A stretch of 64,000 bases of DNA from Rhodobacteraceae bacterium UBA6213. Lineage in GTDB: Bacteria > Pseudomonadota > Alphaproteobacteria > Rhodobacterales > Rhodobacteraceae. The notes under the pieces were generated by a model that was not told the origin of the DNA, ran no database searches, and saw nothing but the letters and a program-made list of their open reading frames with translations. Made by a program: the position numbers and the translations under genes. Below are positions 33,249-41,740 of the stretch, piece by piece. The stretch covers positions 1-64,000 of the forward strand of contig DISJ01000019.1 of assembly GCA_002421605.1 (NCBI GenBank), written 5' to 3'. The first letter of the stretch is position 1. Each line of letters opens with the position of its first letter.

Positions 33249-33920
33249 TCATTCAGCCCAGTGGATGGTGGCGTGGTTCAGCACCACGCGGATCGGCGCC
33301 TCAAGCACAGCCAGCGTCTCGGCGCGCAGGATCGCGGCGCGTTTTTCCGCCCCGGTGATCAGAACATGTGTGCGCAGTGCGCCTGCCAGCACCGGCCCGC
33401 TCAGGCTGATGCGTGGTTCGGGCACTCCGGGCGCGCGCAACGTAACCAGGGTTGGTGCATCGGGGGCAAGCGCTTTGGCCAGCCCCTCGGCGCCGGGAAA
33501 GAGGCTGGCGGTGTGCATATCATCGCCCATCCCCAGCAAAAGCACACTGATCGGCAGATGCGGCACGATCGCCTCGGCCAGCGCCTCTAGGGCAGGTTCA
33601 GGCTCGGGCAGGTCGGCGTGCAATGGCAGCAGGTGCGCTGCACCCGCGCGCCCGTGCAGCAAGCGCGCGCGCAACTGCGCGGTGTTGGAGCGGGGCGAGC
33701 TTTCGGGCACCCAGCGTTCATCGCCCAGAAACACCGTGACATTGGCCCAATCGAGATCGGCCCCTGAAAGCAGATCAAACACCGGCCCGGGTGAGTTGCC
33801 CCCAGGCACGCATAGCGAGGCGCGCCCAGTGCTGCGCAGCGTCTGCGCCAGCTCGGCGGCGATCCGATCAGCCAGCGCCAGCGCCATCAGGTCGCGGTCG
33901 GGGTATTCGATCAGCATCAT
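33249..33920 (-). CDS. pgl: 6-phosphogluconolactonase
   Basis: Hydrolyses 6-phosphogluconolactone to 6-phosphogluconate. The 223-residue NagB-fold protein has the usual blocks CVPGGNSPG, FLGDERWVP and LLLGMGDDMHTASLFPG. It overlaps the zwf stop by ATGA and abuts pgi. Two adjacent Met codons make the exact start uncertain by one residue. Confidence 0.95.
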   Translation of the reverse strand: MMLIEYPDRDLMALALADRIAAELAQTLRSTGRASLCVPGGNSPGPVFDLLSGADLDWANVTVFLGDERWVPESSPRSNTAQLRARLLHGRAGAAHLLPLHADLPEPEPALEALAEAIVPHLPISVLLLGMGDDMHTASLFPGAEGLAKALAPDAPTLVTLRAPGVPEPRISLSGPVLAGALRTHVLITGAEKRAAILRAETLAVLEAPIRVVLNHATIHWAE

Positions 33921-35368
33921 TCGCGAATCTCGCGCCAGCGGCGGCCATCGCGGTGCATCAACATCAAGGCATCTTCCGGCCCCGAGGAGCCCGAGTCATA
34001 AGCCTGTGGGCGCGCCTTTGCCGCCTCCCATCCCGCGATGATCGGGTCGGTCCATGCCCAGGCGGCCTCGACCTCGTCACCGCGCATGAACAGGGTCTGA
34101 TTGCCCCGGATCACATCCATAATCAGGCGCTCATAAGCGTCAGGCATGTCAGCGCCCTCTTCGCCAAGCGCCTCGGCAAACGACATATCAAGGGGCACCT
34201 GCACAAGGCGCATCCCCCCTGGTCCTGGCTCCTTGATCATCATCTTCAGGTTCATGCCCTCGTTCGGTTGCAGGCGGATCACCAGCATATTCTCGCGCCA
34301 GTCGGTCGCATCGTCAAAGATTGAATGCGGCGGCTCTTTGAACACTACTGCAATTTCCGAGGTGCGCGCGCGCAATTTCTTACCGGTGCGCAGATAAAAG
34401 GGGGTGCCCTTCCAGCGCCAGTTGGCAACATGGCAGCGTAGTGCGACATAGCTTTCGGTGCGGCTGTTGGGGTTGCCCGCATCGTCGCGGTAGCTGGTGC
34501 CATTCGGGCCAACATACTGACCGCGCACGATATCCTCTGGCCCAAGCGGATCAAGCGCCCGGATCACCTTGAGCTTTTCATCGCGCACCGCGCTGGGGTC
34601 GAAATGGTAAGGCGGCTCCATCGCGATCAGGCACAAAAGCTGCATGAGGTGGTTTTGCACCATGTCGCGCATCGCGCCCGAGGTATCGTAATAGGCGCCG
34701 CGCCCGCCAACGCCTACGGTTTCGGCCACCGTGATCTGAACGTGGTCAACGTATTGCGCATTCCAGAGCGGCTCGAACAGGATGTTGGCAAAACGCACCG
34801 CCATCAGGTTCTGAACGGTTTCCTTGCCGAGGTAATGGTCGATCCGGTAAATCTGGTCTTCACTGAAATGCGCCGCGAGCGTATCGTTTAGCGCGCGTGC
34901 CGAGGCCAAATCGCGGCCAAAGGGTTTTTCCACCACGATGCGCGCATCGGCGCGGGCAATGTCGTAGCCGTGCAGCCGGTCGGCCAAGGCGCCAAACAGC
35001 GCGGGGGCGACCGAAAAGTAGAAGGCCTGAACCAGATCGGGGCGCACCAGCGCCTTCAGCTTGTCCCATCCCGCCTCTTCGGTGGCGTCGATGGTCACAT
35101 AGTGCAGGCAGCGCAAAAAGCCCGCAATCTGCTCGGCGCTTTGCTTGGACTGGTTCACGAATTCGCTCAGTGCCTCGGCGACCTGCGCGCGAAACTGCTC
35201 GTCATTCAGCTCTGCCCTGGAGACGCCGATAATGCGGGCCTCTTCAGGTATTTGCCCGCCGAGAAAGCGGCGATAGAGGCTCGGCAAAATCTTGCGCCGG
35301 GCCAGATCACCGGTTGCGCCAAAAATCACCAGATCGAATGGGTCCACCGGAATGACACGCGAAACCAT
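33917..35368 (-). CDS. zwf: Glucose-6-phosphate 1-dehydrogenase
   Basis: First enzyme of the Entner-Doudoroff and pentose phosphate routes, 483 residues. The NADP motif FGATGDLARRKI and the active-site stretch YRIDHYLGKETVQN with its catalytic His are intact. First gene of zwf-pgl-pgi. AAGGAG precedes the ATG by about 10 bases, and a LacI-type operator half-palindrome lies 18 bases upstream of the start. Confidence 0.97.
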   Translation of the reverse strand: MVSRVIPVDPFDLVIFGATGDLARRKILPSLYRRFLGGQIPEEARIIGVSRAELNDEQFRAQVAEALSEFVNQSKQSAEQIAGFLRCLHYVTIDATEEAGWDKLKALVRPDLVQAFYFSVAPALFGALADRLHGYDIARADARIVVEKPFGRDLASARALNDTLAAHFSEDQIYRIDHYLGKETVQNLMAVRFANILFEPLWNAQYVDHVQITVAETVGVGGRGAYYDTSGAMRDMVQNHLMQLLCLIAMEPPYHFDPSAVRDEKLKVIRALDPLGPEDIVRGQYVGPNGTSYRDDAGNPNSRTESYVALRCHVANWRWKGTPFYLRTGKKLRARTSEIAVVFKEPPHSIFDDATDWRENMLVIRLQPNEGMNLKMMIKEPGPGGMRLVQVPLDMSFAEALGEEGADMPDAYERLIMDVIRGNQTLFMRGDEVEAAWAWTDPIIAGWEAAKARPQAYDSGSSGPEDALMLMHRDGRRWREIRE

Positions 35369-35385
35369 GCGGGAAGGCTCCTTGA

Positions 35386-35399
35386 TGTTAGCGCAAACA
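35386..35399. promoter_or_regulatory. LacI-family-like operator before zwf
   Basis: TGTTAGCGCAAACA matches the palindrome TGTTAGCGCTAACA at all but one base. It lies just upstream of zwf. Related sites precede edd and eda, so the three are probably read by one regulator. Confidence 0.65.
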
Positions 35400-35465
35400 C
35401 AGGCCTTTTAGCGCCCTGCAAACCGGAAGTCTAGCATTGCCCGCATACTGGGACCAGTGCGCGCG

Positions 35466-36008
35466 TCAGCCCGCCAACGCCTTTCCCAGTCGCGGCAGGT
35501 CGGCGCGTTTCAGCAGTGCGCGTAATGGTTGCGGCGCGCCGCGCGCAGCTTCGGCGCGCGCGCGCACTGCCTCGGCCAGTGCAGCGATTTCGGCAGGGTG
35601 ATGCGACCACAATTCCCAAAGGAAGCCGTCAGGGTCGCGCCGCTCGATCCCCTCGGCGGCCAAAGTGCCCCGCGGAAAATCGGCGCGGTTCAGCGTGATG
35701 ATGGCATCCGCGCGCCCAGCAATGGCGGCGGCAAGCACATGGATGTCGTTTTCGTCCGGCAGATGCAGGCGCGCCTCAAGCCCTTCGCGGCGCGCAACAC
35801 TTGCGCGCGGATGCGCCGCCTTCAGCACCGCGATCTCGGCGCGCGCATAAACTTCTTCGACGGGCCCCAGCTTGCGTGTGGCGCGCGCCCATTCTTCAAG
35901 AATTCGCTCGGACCAAAGTGGCTCATACAGCCCGGCGTCTGCCGCACCCACCAGCATTTCGCGCAATACCGTGGGGTAGAGCACGCAAGCGTCGAGCAGG
36001 GCACGCAT
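35466..36008 (-). CDS. PIN-domain protein (RSP_2648 type)
   Basis: The 180-residue protein has the PIN ribonuclease layout: N-terminal LLDACVLYP with the first Asp, then DENDIHVLAAAIAGRADAIITLNRADFP carrying the other acidic residues. It matches the Rhodobacter RSP_2648 family, which pairs with an RNA methyltransferase rather than an antitoxin. Its ATG shares a base with the methyltransferase stop (TGATG), so the two are coupled. RNA cleavage is inferred from the fold. Confidence 0.85.
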   Translation of the reverse strand: MRALLDACVLYPTVLREMLVGAADAGLYEPLWSERILEEWARATRKLGPVEEVYARAEIAVLKAAHPRASVARREGLEARLHLPDENDIHVLAAAIAGRADAIITLNRADFPRGTLAAEGIERRDPDGFLWELWSHHPAEIAALAEAVRARAEAARGAPQPLRALLKRADLPRLGKALAG

Positions 36009-37219
36009 CAGTCGAGCCGGAAAACCAGCGCCTTGAGATAGGCGCTTTCGGCCAGTTGCGGCAGCATCGGATGGTCTGGCCCCGCACCGCCCGTAAAGAT
36101 CAACTGCCCACGCCGCCCACCGCGCCCGATTCCGCGCGCCGAAGCGTTGCGGAACGCCGAAAGATCGGCCGCGTGCGAGCAGGAACAAAGCCCCAGATAG
36201 CCCCCCGGCGCCACCAGCCGCGATGCCATAAGCGCCATCCGCTCGTAGGCGCGCAAGCCCGCCTCAAGCGCGGGTTTGGCGGGTGCAAAGGCAGGCGGGT
36301 CACAGATCACAAGGTCGAACTCAGCCCCTTCGGCGGCAAGTACCTCCATCACCGCAAAGGCATCGCCCTGCCGCGTGGCAAGGCGCGCGCCCTGCCCCAT
36401 CGCCGCCGCGCCCTCGACCGCCAGCGCCAGTGCAGGCGCCGAGGCATCAACAGCCAGCGCGCTTTCGGCACCCGCCGCAAGGCAAGCCAGCGCAAATCCG
36501 CCAACATGGCTGAACACATCCAGCACCCTTGCCCCGTCCGCTAGCCGCGCGGCAAAGGCGTGGTTGGGGCGTTGGTCGAAAAAGAGGCCGGTCTTCTGGC
36601 CACCCAACAGGTCCGCCATGTAAATTGCACCATTCATCGGCACCGCCAGTGGCCCCGCAAGCTCGCCCTGCAACAGCAGCGTTTCTTCGGGCAACCCTTC
36701 CAACGTGCGCGCCCGGCCCGCGCCGTTTTTCACAATTGTGCGCACCCCCGCCACCTCGGCAAGCGCGCCAACCAGCGCCGCCAGATGCGCCTCGGCCCAT
36801 GCGGCATTGGGCTGAATCACGGCAGCATCACCAAAGCGATCGATGATGATACCTGGCAAGCCATCGGCCTCGGCATGAACAAGGCGGTAAAAGGGTTCGG
36901 GGTAAAGGCGCGCGCGCAACGCCAATGCACGTTCCAGCCGCGCGGCAAACCACGCCTTGTCGATCACTGCGCCCGCGTCTCGATCAAGCACACGGGCGAT
37001 GATCTTTGATTTCAGGTTGATGGTGACCAGCCCCAGCTCGCGCCGTTCGCCGTCTTCCAGTACCGCCAACGCACCGGGTGCCAACGATTGCGTGCGCCGG
37101 TCGGTCACCAGTTCATCCGCATAGACCCACGGAAAACCATGACGGATAGCGCGGGCCTCGGCCTTGGGGCGCAGTCGCACCACCGGATAGGCGCGGATCG
37201 GGGTCTCGGCGTCGGTCAT
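36008..37219 (-). CDS. Class I SAM-dependent rRNA methyltransferase (RSP_2647/RlmI-like)
   Basis: The 403-residue protein has an N-terminal PUA-like domain (RLRPKAEARAIRHGFPWVYADEL), a central EEHEE-type region and a methyltransferase domain with VLDVFSHVGGFAL, then DPPAFAP and CSCSHAA. RlmI-like enzymes methylate a cytosine in 23S rRNA; the exact target here is unknown. I prefer Met6 (37219): a terminator for the upstream gene ends only a few bases before the first ATG (37234), which has no ribosome binding site. Confidence 0.87.
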   Translation of the reverse strand: MTDAETPIRAYPVVRLRPKAEARAIRHGFPWVYADELVTDRRTQSLAPGALAVLEDGERRELGLVTINLKSKIIARVLDRDAGAVIDKAWFAARLERALALRARLYPEPFYRLVHAEADGLPGIIIDRFGDAAVIQPNAAWAEAHLAALVGALAEVAGVRTIVKNGAGRARTLEGLPEETLLLQGELAGPLAVPMNGAIYMADLLGGQKTGLFFDQRPNHAFAARLADGARVLDVFSHVGGFALACLAAGAESALAVDASAPALALAVEGAAAMGQGARLATRQGDAFAVMEVLAAEGAEFDLVICDPPAFAPAKPALEAGLRAYERMALMASRLVAPGGYLGLCSCSHAADLSAFRNASARGIGRGGRRGQLIFTGGAGPDHPMLPQLAESAYLKALVFRLD

Positions 37220-37237
37220 TTCGCGGGCCTGCATTTG

Positions 37238-37262
37238 AAAAGGGGGAGCGTTCGCCCCCCCT
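37238..37262 (-). terminator. Intrinsic terminator of the lipoprotein gene
   Basis: On the minus strand AGGGGGGGC-GAAC-GCTCCCCCT forms a 9-bp stem with one G-T pair, followed by TTTT. It ends immediately upstream of the RNA methyltransferase gene, so that gene must use its own promoter, readthrough, or a start site inside this region. Confidence 0.75.
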
Positions 37263-37294
37263 CTAGTCGCTCTGGCGATGATTTGAAAGCCTGC

Positions 37295-37933
37295 CTACCT
37301 CGCCGCAAGCAGCGCTGGCGCGCTTACCAGCACCGGGCGTGCCAGTTCGGCCGCGATCACTTCGGCCAGTCGCGCGGTGACCACGACCTTTGCGGTCAGG
37401 CCTTGGGCCTCTTCCGCCAGCGCTTGCTCGCCCCCCGCAGCGGGGGTGTCCGCGTCCACTTCACGTGGCCCGTCGATGATCGCGTCGGTCGCTGCATCCC
37501 GCACGGTCATCAGGAAGTGCATCGAGAAGGTACCCCCCACCGAATAGCGCGTCTTTTCGGTCTGTGCGTGGAACCGCGTGACCTCGATTTCTACATTGAC
37601 CGCTTGGCCCGCGTTCATTCCCGCAGTGCCCTGCGCTGCGGCGGCGTCAAAGATCGCCTTGATCTGTTCATAGCGATTGCCGCGCGGATCGCCGCGCCAG
37701 ACAATATCGGCAACGGGGTAATAGAGGTTTGCTTCGGAAACCTTCAGGGTTTCGGGCACTCGCACCGTGATGCCCTTGATCGCATAGTGCGGTTGTATGG
37801 CTACAAGCTGTGCCCCACCCAACTGGCCGAGTACGGCGGGTTCGCTGCTGGCACGCGACGCGGGCTCGGGCGACATGCAGGCGCCTAGCGCGCCAACCAG
37901 TGCAAAAGCGGTGAAAACTCGCATGATCCTCAT
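37295..37933 (-). CDS. Predicted lipoprotein, possibly DUF6778-like
   Basis: The 212-residue product has a short positively charged N-terminus, a hydrophobic core and the lipobox G-A-L-G-A-C, so it should be an envelope lipoprotein. The mature part is mostly strand-like, with LVAIQPHYAIKGITVRVPETLKVSEANLYYP as its best marker. I recall similar Rhodobacteraceae lipoproteins but cannot name the function. AAGGGA precedes the chosen ATG by 6 bases; Met4 is an alternative. Confidence 0.75.
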   Translation of the reverse strand: MRIMRVFTAFALVGALGACMSPEPASRASSEPAVLGQLGGAQLVAIQPHYAIKGITVRVPETLKVSEANLYYPVADIVWRGDPRGNRYEQIKAIFDAAAAQGTAGMNAGQAVNVEIEVTRFHAQTEKTRYSVGGTFSMHFLMTVRDAATDAIIDGPREVDADTPAAGGEQALAEEAQGLTAKVVVTARLAEVIAAELARPVLVSAPALLAAR

Positions 37934-38062
37934 GATCGTCCCTTTCGTTATTCTTGCCATTCTCCTTTTCTTGCGGTTGCATTGTGGCATTAACGCGGAA
38001 AATACTGTTCAAATCCATGAAGCCCGCGCCTTCGCACCCATCGTGGCGGCGGTGAATTGATT

Positions 38063-38076
38063 TGTTAGCGCTAACT
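38063..38076. promoter_or_regulatory. LacI-family-like operator before edd
   Basis: Perfect 12-bp palindrome GTTAGCGCTAAC (38064-38075) 40 bases before the edd start. This is the strongest of three related sites in the window and fits the general operator shape of LacI-family sugar regulators. Confidence 0.72.
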
Positions 38077-38115
38077 GTCTATATCCGTAGTGAACCCCAA
38101 GACCACGAGGCCCAG

Positions 38116-39921
38116 ATGCCGCTGCACCCCACCATCGCCCAAGTCACTGACCGTATCCGCCACCGTTCGGAAGCAAGCCGCGCCGAGTATCTGGCGCGGA
38201 TCAGGGCGGCGGCGGCCGAGGGGCCAGCACGGGCACATCTGAGTTGTGGCAATCAGGCCCACGCCTATGCGGCGATGGGCGCCGACAAGCCGGCCCTAGC
38301 GGCGGCGCGCGCGCCAAACCTTGGCATTGTCACCGCCTACAACGACATGCTTTCGGCCCACCAACCTTATGAACATTATCCCGAACTGATCCGCCGCGCG
38401 GCGCGCGCGGTGGGCGCCACCGCGCAAGTTGCGGGGGGCGTGCCCGCCATGTGCGACGGCGTCACGCAAGGGCGCGCGGGGATGGAGCTGTCGCTATTCT
38501 CGCGCGATGTGATCGCGCTGGCGGCGGGTGTGGCGCTGTCGCACAACACCTTTGACGCCGCAGTCTTCTTGGGCGTGTGCGACAAGATCGTGCCTGGCCT
38601 GCTCATGGCGGCACTCAGTTTTGGGCACCTTCCGGCGGTCTTCCTGCCCGCGGGGCCAATGACCTCCGGCCTGCCGAACGACGAAAAATCCAAGATTCGT
38701 CAGCAATTCGCCACCGGCGAAATCGGGCGCGAGGCGCTGATGGCAGCAGAAATGGCCAGCTACCACGGCCCCGGCACCTGCACCTTTTACGGCACCGCCA
38801 ACACCAACCAGATGCTGATGGAATTCATGGGGCTGCACCTGCCGGGCGCAAGTTTCATCAACCCCGGCACGCCTCTGCGCGAATCGCTGACGGCGGCAGG
38901 CGCGCGGCGCGCTAGCGAGATCACTGCCCTTGGCACAAACTATAGTCCGGTGGGCGAAATGCTGGACGAGCGTTCTTTCGTCAACGGTCTGGTCGGGTTG
39001 ATGGCAACAGGTGGGTCAACCAATCTGGTGCTGCACCTGCCCGCGATGGCGCGTGCAGCGGGGATTCTGCTTGATCTGGAAGATTTCGATGCGGTCAGCA
39101 GTGCCGTACCCCTACTGGCCAAGGTGTATCCCAACGGTTTGGCCGATGTGAACCATTTCCACGCGGCGGGGGGCCTTGGCTTTCTGATCGGACAATTGCT
39201 TGATGCGGGCCTCTTGCACCCAGATGTGCGCACCGTGGCGGGCGACGGGCTCGCGCTCTATCGGCGCGAGCCAAAGCTGATCGATGGCGCACTTGTGTGG
39301 CACGATGGGTCAGAGGCCAGTCTGAACGAAAAGATCTTGCGCCCCGCAGCGCACCCCTTCGCACCCTCAGGCGGCTTGCAACAGTTGCACGGCAACCTTG
39401 GGCGCGGTGTCATCAAAGTGTCCTCGGTGCCCGCCGACCGGCTGGTGATCGAGGCGCCCGCGCGCGTGTTCACCAGCCAGGATGCGGTGAAAGAAGCCTT
39501 CAAGCGCAATGAGTTCACCAGCGACGTGGTGGTGGTCGTGCGCTTTCAGGGGCCGCGCGCCAATGGCATGCCCGAACTGCACGCGCTGACCCCGGTGCTG
39601 TCGGTGTTGCAAGACCGCGGCCTGAAGGTTGCGCTGGTCACCGATGGGCGGATGTCGGGTGCCTCTGGTAAGGTGCCCGCGGCGATCCATGTCTGCCCCG
39701 AAGCTACCGAAGGCGGGCCGCTGGCGCGGCTGGCCGATGGGGACATCGTGCGCCTTGATGCGAGCGCGGGCAAACTCGACTGCATGACCCCGGGTTTTGA
39801 AGCGCGCACCCCGGTGGTGCCAGACCTTTCGGGTAACGCCAGCGGCGTCGGGCGCGAGCTGTTCGAGCTTTTCCGCCGTTCGGTTGGCGCTGCAGATGCG
39901 GGCGCTTCGGCAGTGCTCTGA
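38116..39921 (+). CDS. edd: Phosphogluconate dehydratase
   Basis: Fe-S dehydratase turning 6-phosphogluconate into 2-keto-3-deoxy-6-phosphogluconate, the committing Entner-Doudoroff step. The 601-residue protein belongs to the IlvD/Edd family. Cluster cysteines lie in GVPAMCDGVTQG, GVCDKIVPG and the GPGTCTFYGTANTNQ region. TDGRMSGASGKVPAA is the C-terminal substrate block. CGAGG precedes the ATG at 38116; the longer frame starts inside the operator region and is unlikely. Confidence 0.96.
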   Translation: MPLHPTIAQVTDRIRHRSEASRAEYLARIRAAAAEGPARAHLSCGNQAHAYAAMGADKPALAAARAPNLGIVTAYNDMLSAHQPYEHYPELIRRAARAVGATAQVAGGVPAMCDGVTQGRAGMELSLFSRDVIALAAGVALSHNTFDAAVFLGVCDKIVPGLLMAALSFGHLPAVFLPAGPMTSGLPNDEKSKIRQQFATGEIGREALMAAEMASYHGPGTCTFYGTANTNQMLMEFMGLHLPGASFINPGTPLRESLTAAGARRASEITALGTNYSPVGEMLDERSFVNGLVGLMATGGSTNLVLHLPAMARAAGILLDLEDFDAVSSAVPLLAKVYPNGLADVNHFHAAGGLGFLIGQLLDAGLLHPDVRTVAGDGLALYRREPKLIDGALVWHDGSEASLNEKILRPAAHPFAPSGGLQQLHGNLGRGVIKVSSVPADRLVIEAPARVFTSQDAVKEAFKRNEFTSDVVVVVRFQGPRANGMPELHALTPVLSVLQDRGLKVALVTDGRMSGASGKVPAAIHVCPEATEGGPLARLADGDIVRLDASAGKLDCMTPGFEARTPVVPDLSGNASGVGRELFELFRRSVGAADAGASAVL

Positions 39922-40020
39922 CGGCACGTGGCCGCGACAATAGATGGCAGCCCGCGCTCTTGTTGCGGTAAAGATGCAGGTTTACGCTGCACGTGACCAA
40001 CCCAAAGACGCGAGGACGCC

Positions 40021-40611
40021 ATGAAAATCTTCTCTCCCACGCGCATTGTCGCGCTTCTTGCCCTGCTTTTGCCGTTCCTGCCCATGCAAGCCACGGCCCA
40101 AGCTGCGGCGGAACCGGCAAAATATGTGTTCATAATGTCCAGCGGCGCCATGCCCACCGCGGGCTCTGGCCTGCATCTGGCAATCACCGCCGCCAAGTCG
40201 GGCCGCTCGGTCGATATCGTGCTGGCAGCCTCTGCACTTGATCTTGGCCGCAAGGGCGCAGGCGGCGGGCCAGTATTTCCCTATTACGACATCGACGGCC
40301 CGGCCATGCTGGTGCAGGCGATGGAAGCGGGGGCGCGGGTTTCGGTTTGCTTCACCTGCCTTGCCAATCAGGAACTTGACCTTGTCGACATGCTTGACGG
40401 CATTGCCAAGATCAACGCCTTCAGCGTGCTCGACCTGATGGAAGCCGCCGACGTGGTGGTGGGCTTTGGCGCGCCCGACATGGGCACCGGAATTACCATT
40501 GACCCGGCGGCCGCGATGGCACCTGGCGATGCGATGCCTGCCGATGCAGCCCCCGCTGCCGATGGCGAGCCAGAGTGCGACCCGCTGACAGATGTTGATG
40601 CCTGCATGTAA
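40021..40611 (+). CDS. Exported DsrE-like protein
   Basis: The 196-residue product starts with a signal peptide (hydrophobic residues 9-25, cleavage likely after ATAQA) and so should be periplasmic. The mature part resembles the DsrE/DsrF fold: YVFIMSSGAMPTAGSGLHLAITAAKSG, then a second half ending DVVVGF. A C-x2-C pair (VCFTCLANQ) and two further Cys at the C-terminus (ECDPLTDVDACM) suggest redox or sulfur chemistry. It sits between edd and eda without an obvious link to sugar metabolism. Function unknown. Confidence 0.7.
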   Translation: MKIFSPTRIVALLALLLPFLPMQATAQAAAEPAKYVFIMSSGAMPTAGSGLHLAITAAKSGRSVDIVLAASALDLGRKGAGGGPVFPYYDIDGPAMLVQAMEAGARVSVCFTCLANQELDLVDMLDGIAKINAFSVLDLMEAADVVVGFGAPDMGTGITIDPAAAMAPGDAMPADAAPAADGEPECDPLTDVDACM

Positions 40612-40663
40612 CAAGCTCGCGCCCCCGGCGCCGCCTGCTTGCGGCGGGGGCGCTCTGGTGTAA

Positions 40664-40677
40664 TGCTTGCGCTAACC
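40664..40677. promoter_or_regulatory. Degenerate LacI-like operator before eda
   Basis: TGCTTGCGCTAACC keeps the right half GCGCTAAC of the edd operator and differs at three positions overall. It lies 46 bases before the eda start, directly ahead of a strong hairpin. Confidence 0.45.
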
Positions 40678-40704
40678 GCGCCGCCGGTCATCCGGCGGCG
40701 CCTT
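40678..40704 (+). terminator. Strong hairpin before eda (terminator or attenuator)
   Basis: GCGCCGCCGG-TCAT-CCGGCGGCGC is a perfect 10-bp stem followed by CTTT. It could end transcripts of the DsrE-like gene or lie in the eda leader. The T-run is short, so termination strength is uncertain. Confidence 0.5.
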
Positions 40705-40722
40705 TGCATGAGGACCACGCCA

Positions 40723-41370
40723 ATGACCCCCGCTGAACAAAGCCGGCGCACCAGCGAAATCTGCGCGGTGGCCCCCGTGGTGCCGGTGCTGGTGGTGCGC
40801 GATGTGGCCTACGCCGCACCGCTCGCGCGCGCGCTGGTGGCAGGCGGGCTGCCCGCGTTAGAGGTGACACTTCGCACACCCGCAGCACTTGATGTTATCC
40901 GCGCGATGGCTGCGGTGCCAGGCGGTATTGTTGGCGCGGGCACTTTGCTTACCCCCGAAGATGTGGCGGCGGCCAAGGCGGCGGGGGCGCAATTCGGCGT
41001 CTCGCCCGGCGCGACCGATCGCCTGCTTGCCGCGGCTGCGGAAATAGGCCTGCCGCTGTTGCCGGGTGCGGCCACCGCATCCGAGGCGATGTCACTGCTG
41101 GAACGCGGCTACCGGATGGTGAAATTTTTTCCCGCCGAGGCCGTGGGCGGTGCTGCGGCACTGAAGGCGCTTGGCGGGCCGCTGCCACAGTTGCGGTTTT
41201 GCCCGACCGGGGGCATTTCAGCAGCGCTAGCGCCTGATTACCTGAAGCTTGCCAACGTCGCCTGCGTCGGCGGCAGTTGGGTGGCACCTGACGCGCTGGT
41301 CGAGACGCTGGATTGGGACGGTATCACCCAGCTTGCGCGCCAAGCCGCATCGCTTGCGCGCAGGGCATAG
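40723..41370 (+). CDS. eda: KDPG aldolase
   Basis: 2-dehydro-3-deoxyphosphogluconate aldolase, splitting KDPG into pyruvate and glyceraldehyde-3-phosphate; 215 residues. The catalytic Lys is in YRMVKFFPAEA and the proton-shuttling Glu in ALEVTLRTP. CPTGGIS is the phosphate site. I start at 40723, 8 bases after AGGA; 40708 is an alternative ATG. It completes the Entner-Doudoroff route with edd. Confidence 0.95.
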   Translation: MTPAEQSRRTSEICAVAPVVPVLVVRDVAYAAPLARALVAGGLPALEVTLRTPAALDVIRAMAAVPGGIVGAGTLLTPEDVAAAKAAGAQFGVSPGATDRLLAAAAEIGLPLLPGAATASEAMSLLERGYRMVKFFPAEAVGGAAALKALGGPLPQLRFCPTGGISAALAPDYLKLANVACVGGSWVAPDALVETLDWDGITQLARQAASLARRA

Positions 41371-41448
41371 TTAAAAGCCCCCTGTCCGCCGCATCACTTG
41401 CCGACGCGCTCTGGTTTGAAAGTAAGGGGTGGGCGCAGCGCTGGCGCT

Positions 41449-41736
41449 TCACCCCCGGCCGCGCCCTGCCCAGCCACCGCGCCGCCCGCGTGGCGCCGTG
41501 GCACTGCTAAGCCCTTCGGACAATATCGCGCGCATCGGGTGCGCTGCGTGCTGTGCGGGCACGTCAGCAAGAACCGCGCGCATCGCCGTTGCAGCATCAA
41601 CGCCCTGCGGCAAGCTCAGCGCCCAGTCGAGAAAGATCGAGCGGCACTCGGCGGGGGTGATGCCTTCTATCGCAAATGCCTCGCGCATCAACCCCTTGGG
41701 ATCTACCAGCGACATCTCGGGCACGCCTTGCGCCAT
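41449..41736 (-). CDS. Small conserved protein downstream of glnE
   Basis: The 95-residue product contains LVDPKGLMREAFAIEGITPAECRSIFLDWALSLP, which I associate with an unnamed Rhodobacteraceae family, and a short basic Gly/Arg tail. No signal peptide, membrane segment or metal motif. GGAGGG lies upstream of the ATG at 41736, 4 bases after the glnE stop, so it is the second gene of the glnE operon. Function unknown. Confidence 0.7.
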   Translation of the reverse strand: MAQGVPEMSLVDPKGLMREAFAIEGITPAECRSIFLDWALSLPQGVDAATAMRAVLADVPAQHAAHPMRAILSEGLSSATAPRGRRGGWAGRGRG

Positions 41737-41740
41737 TGCC

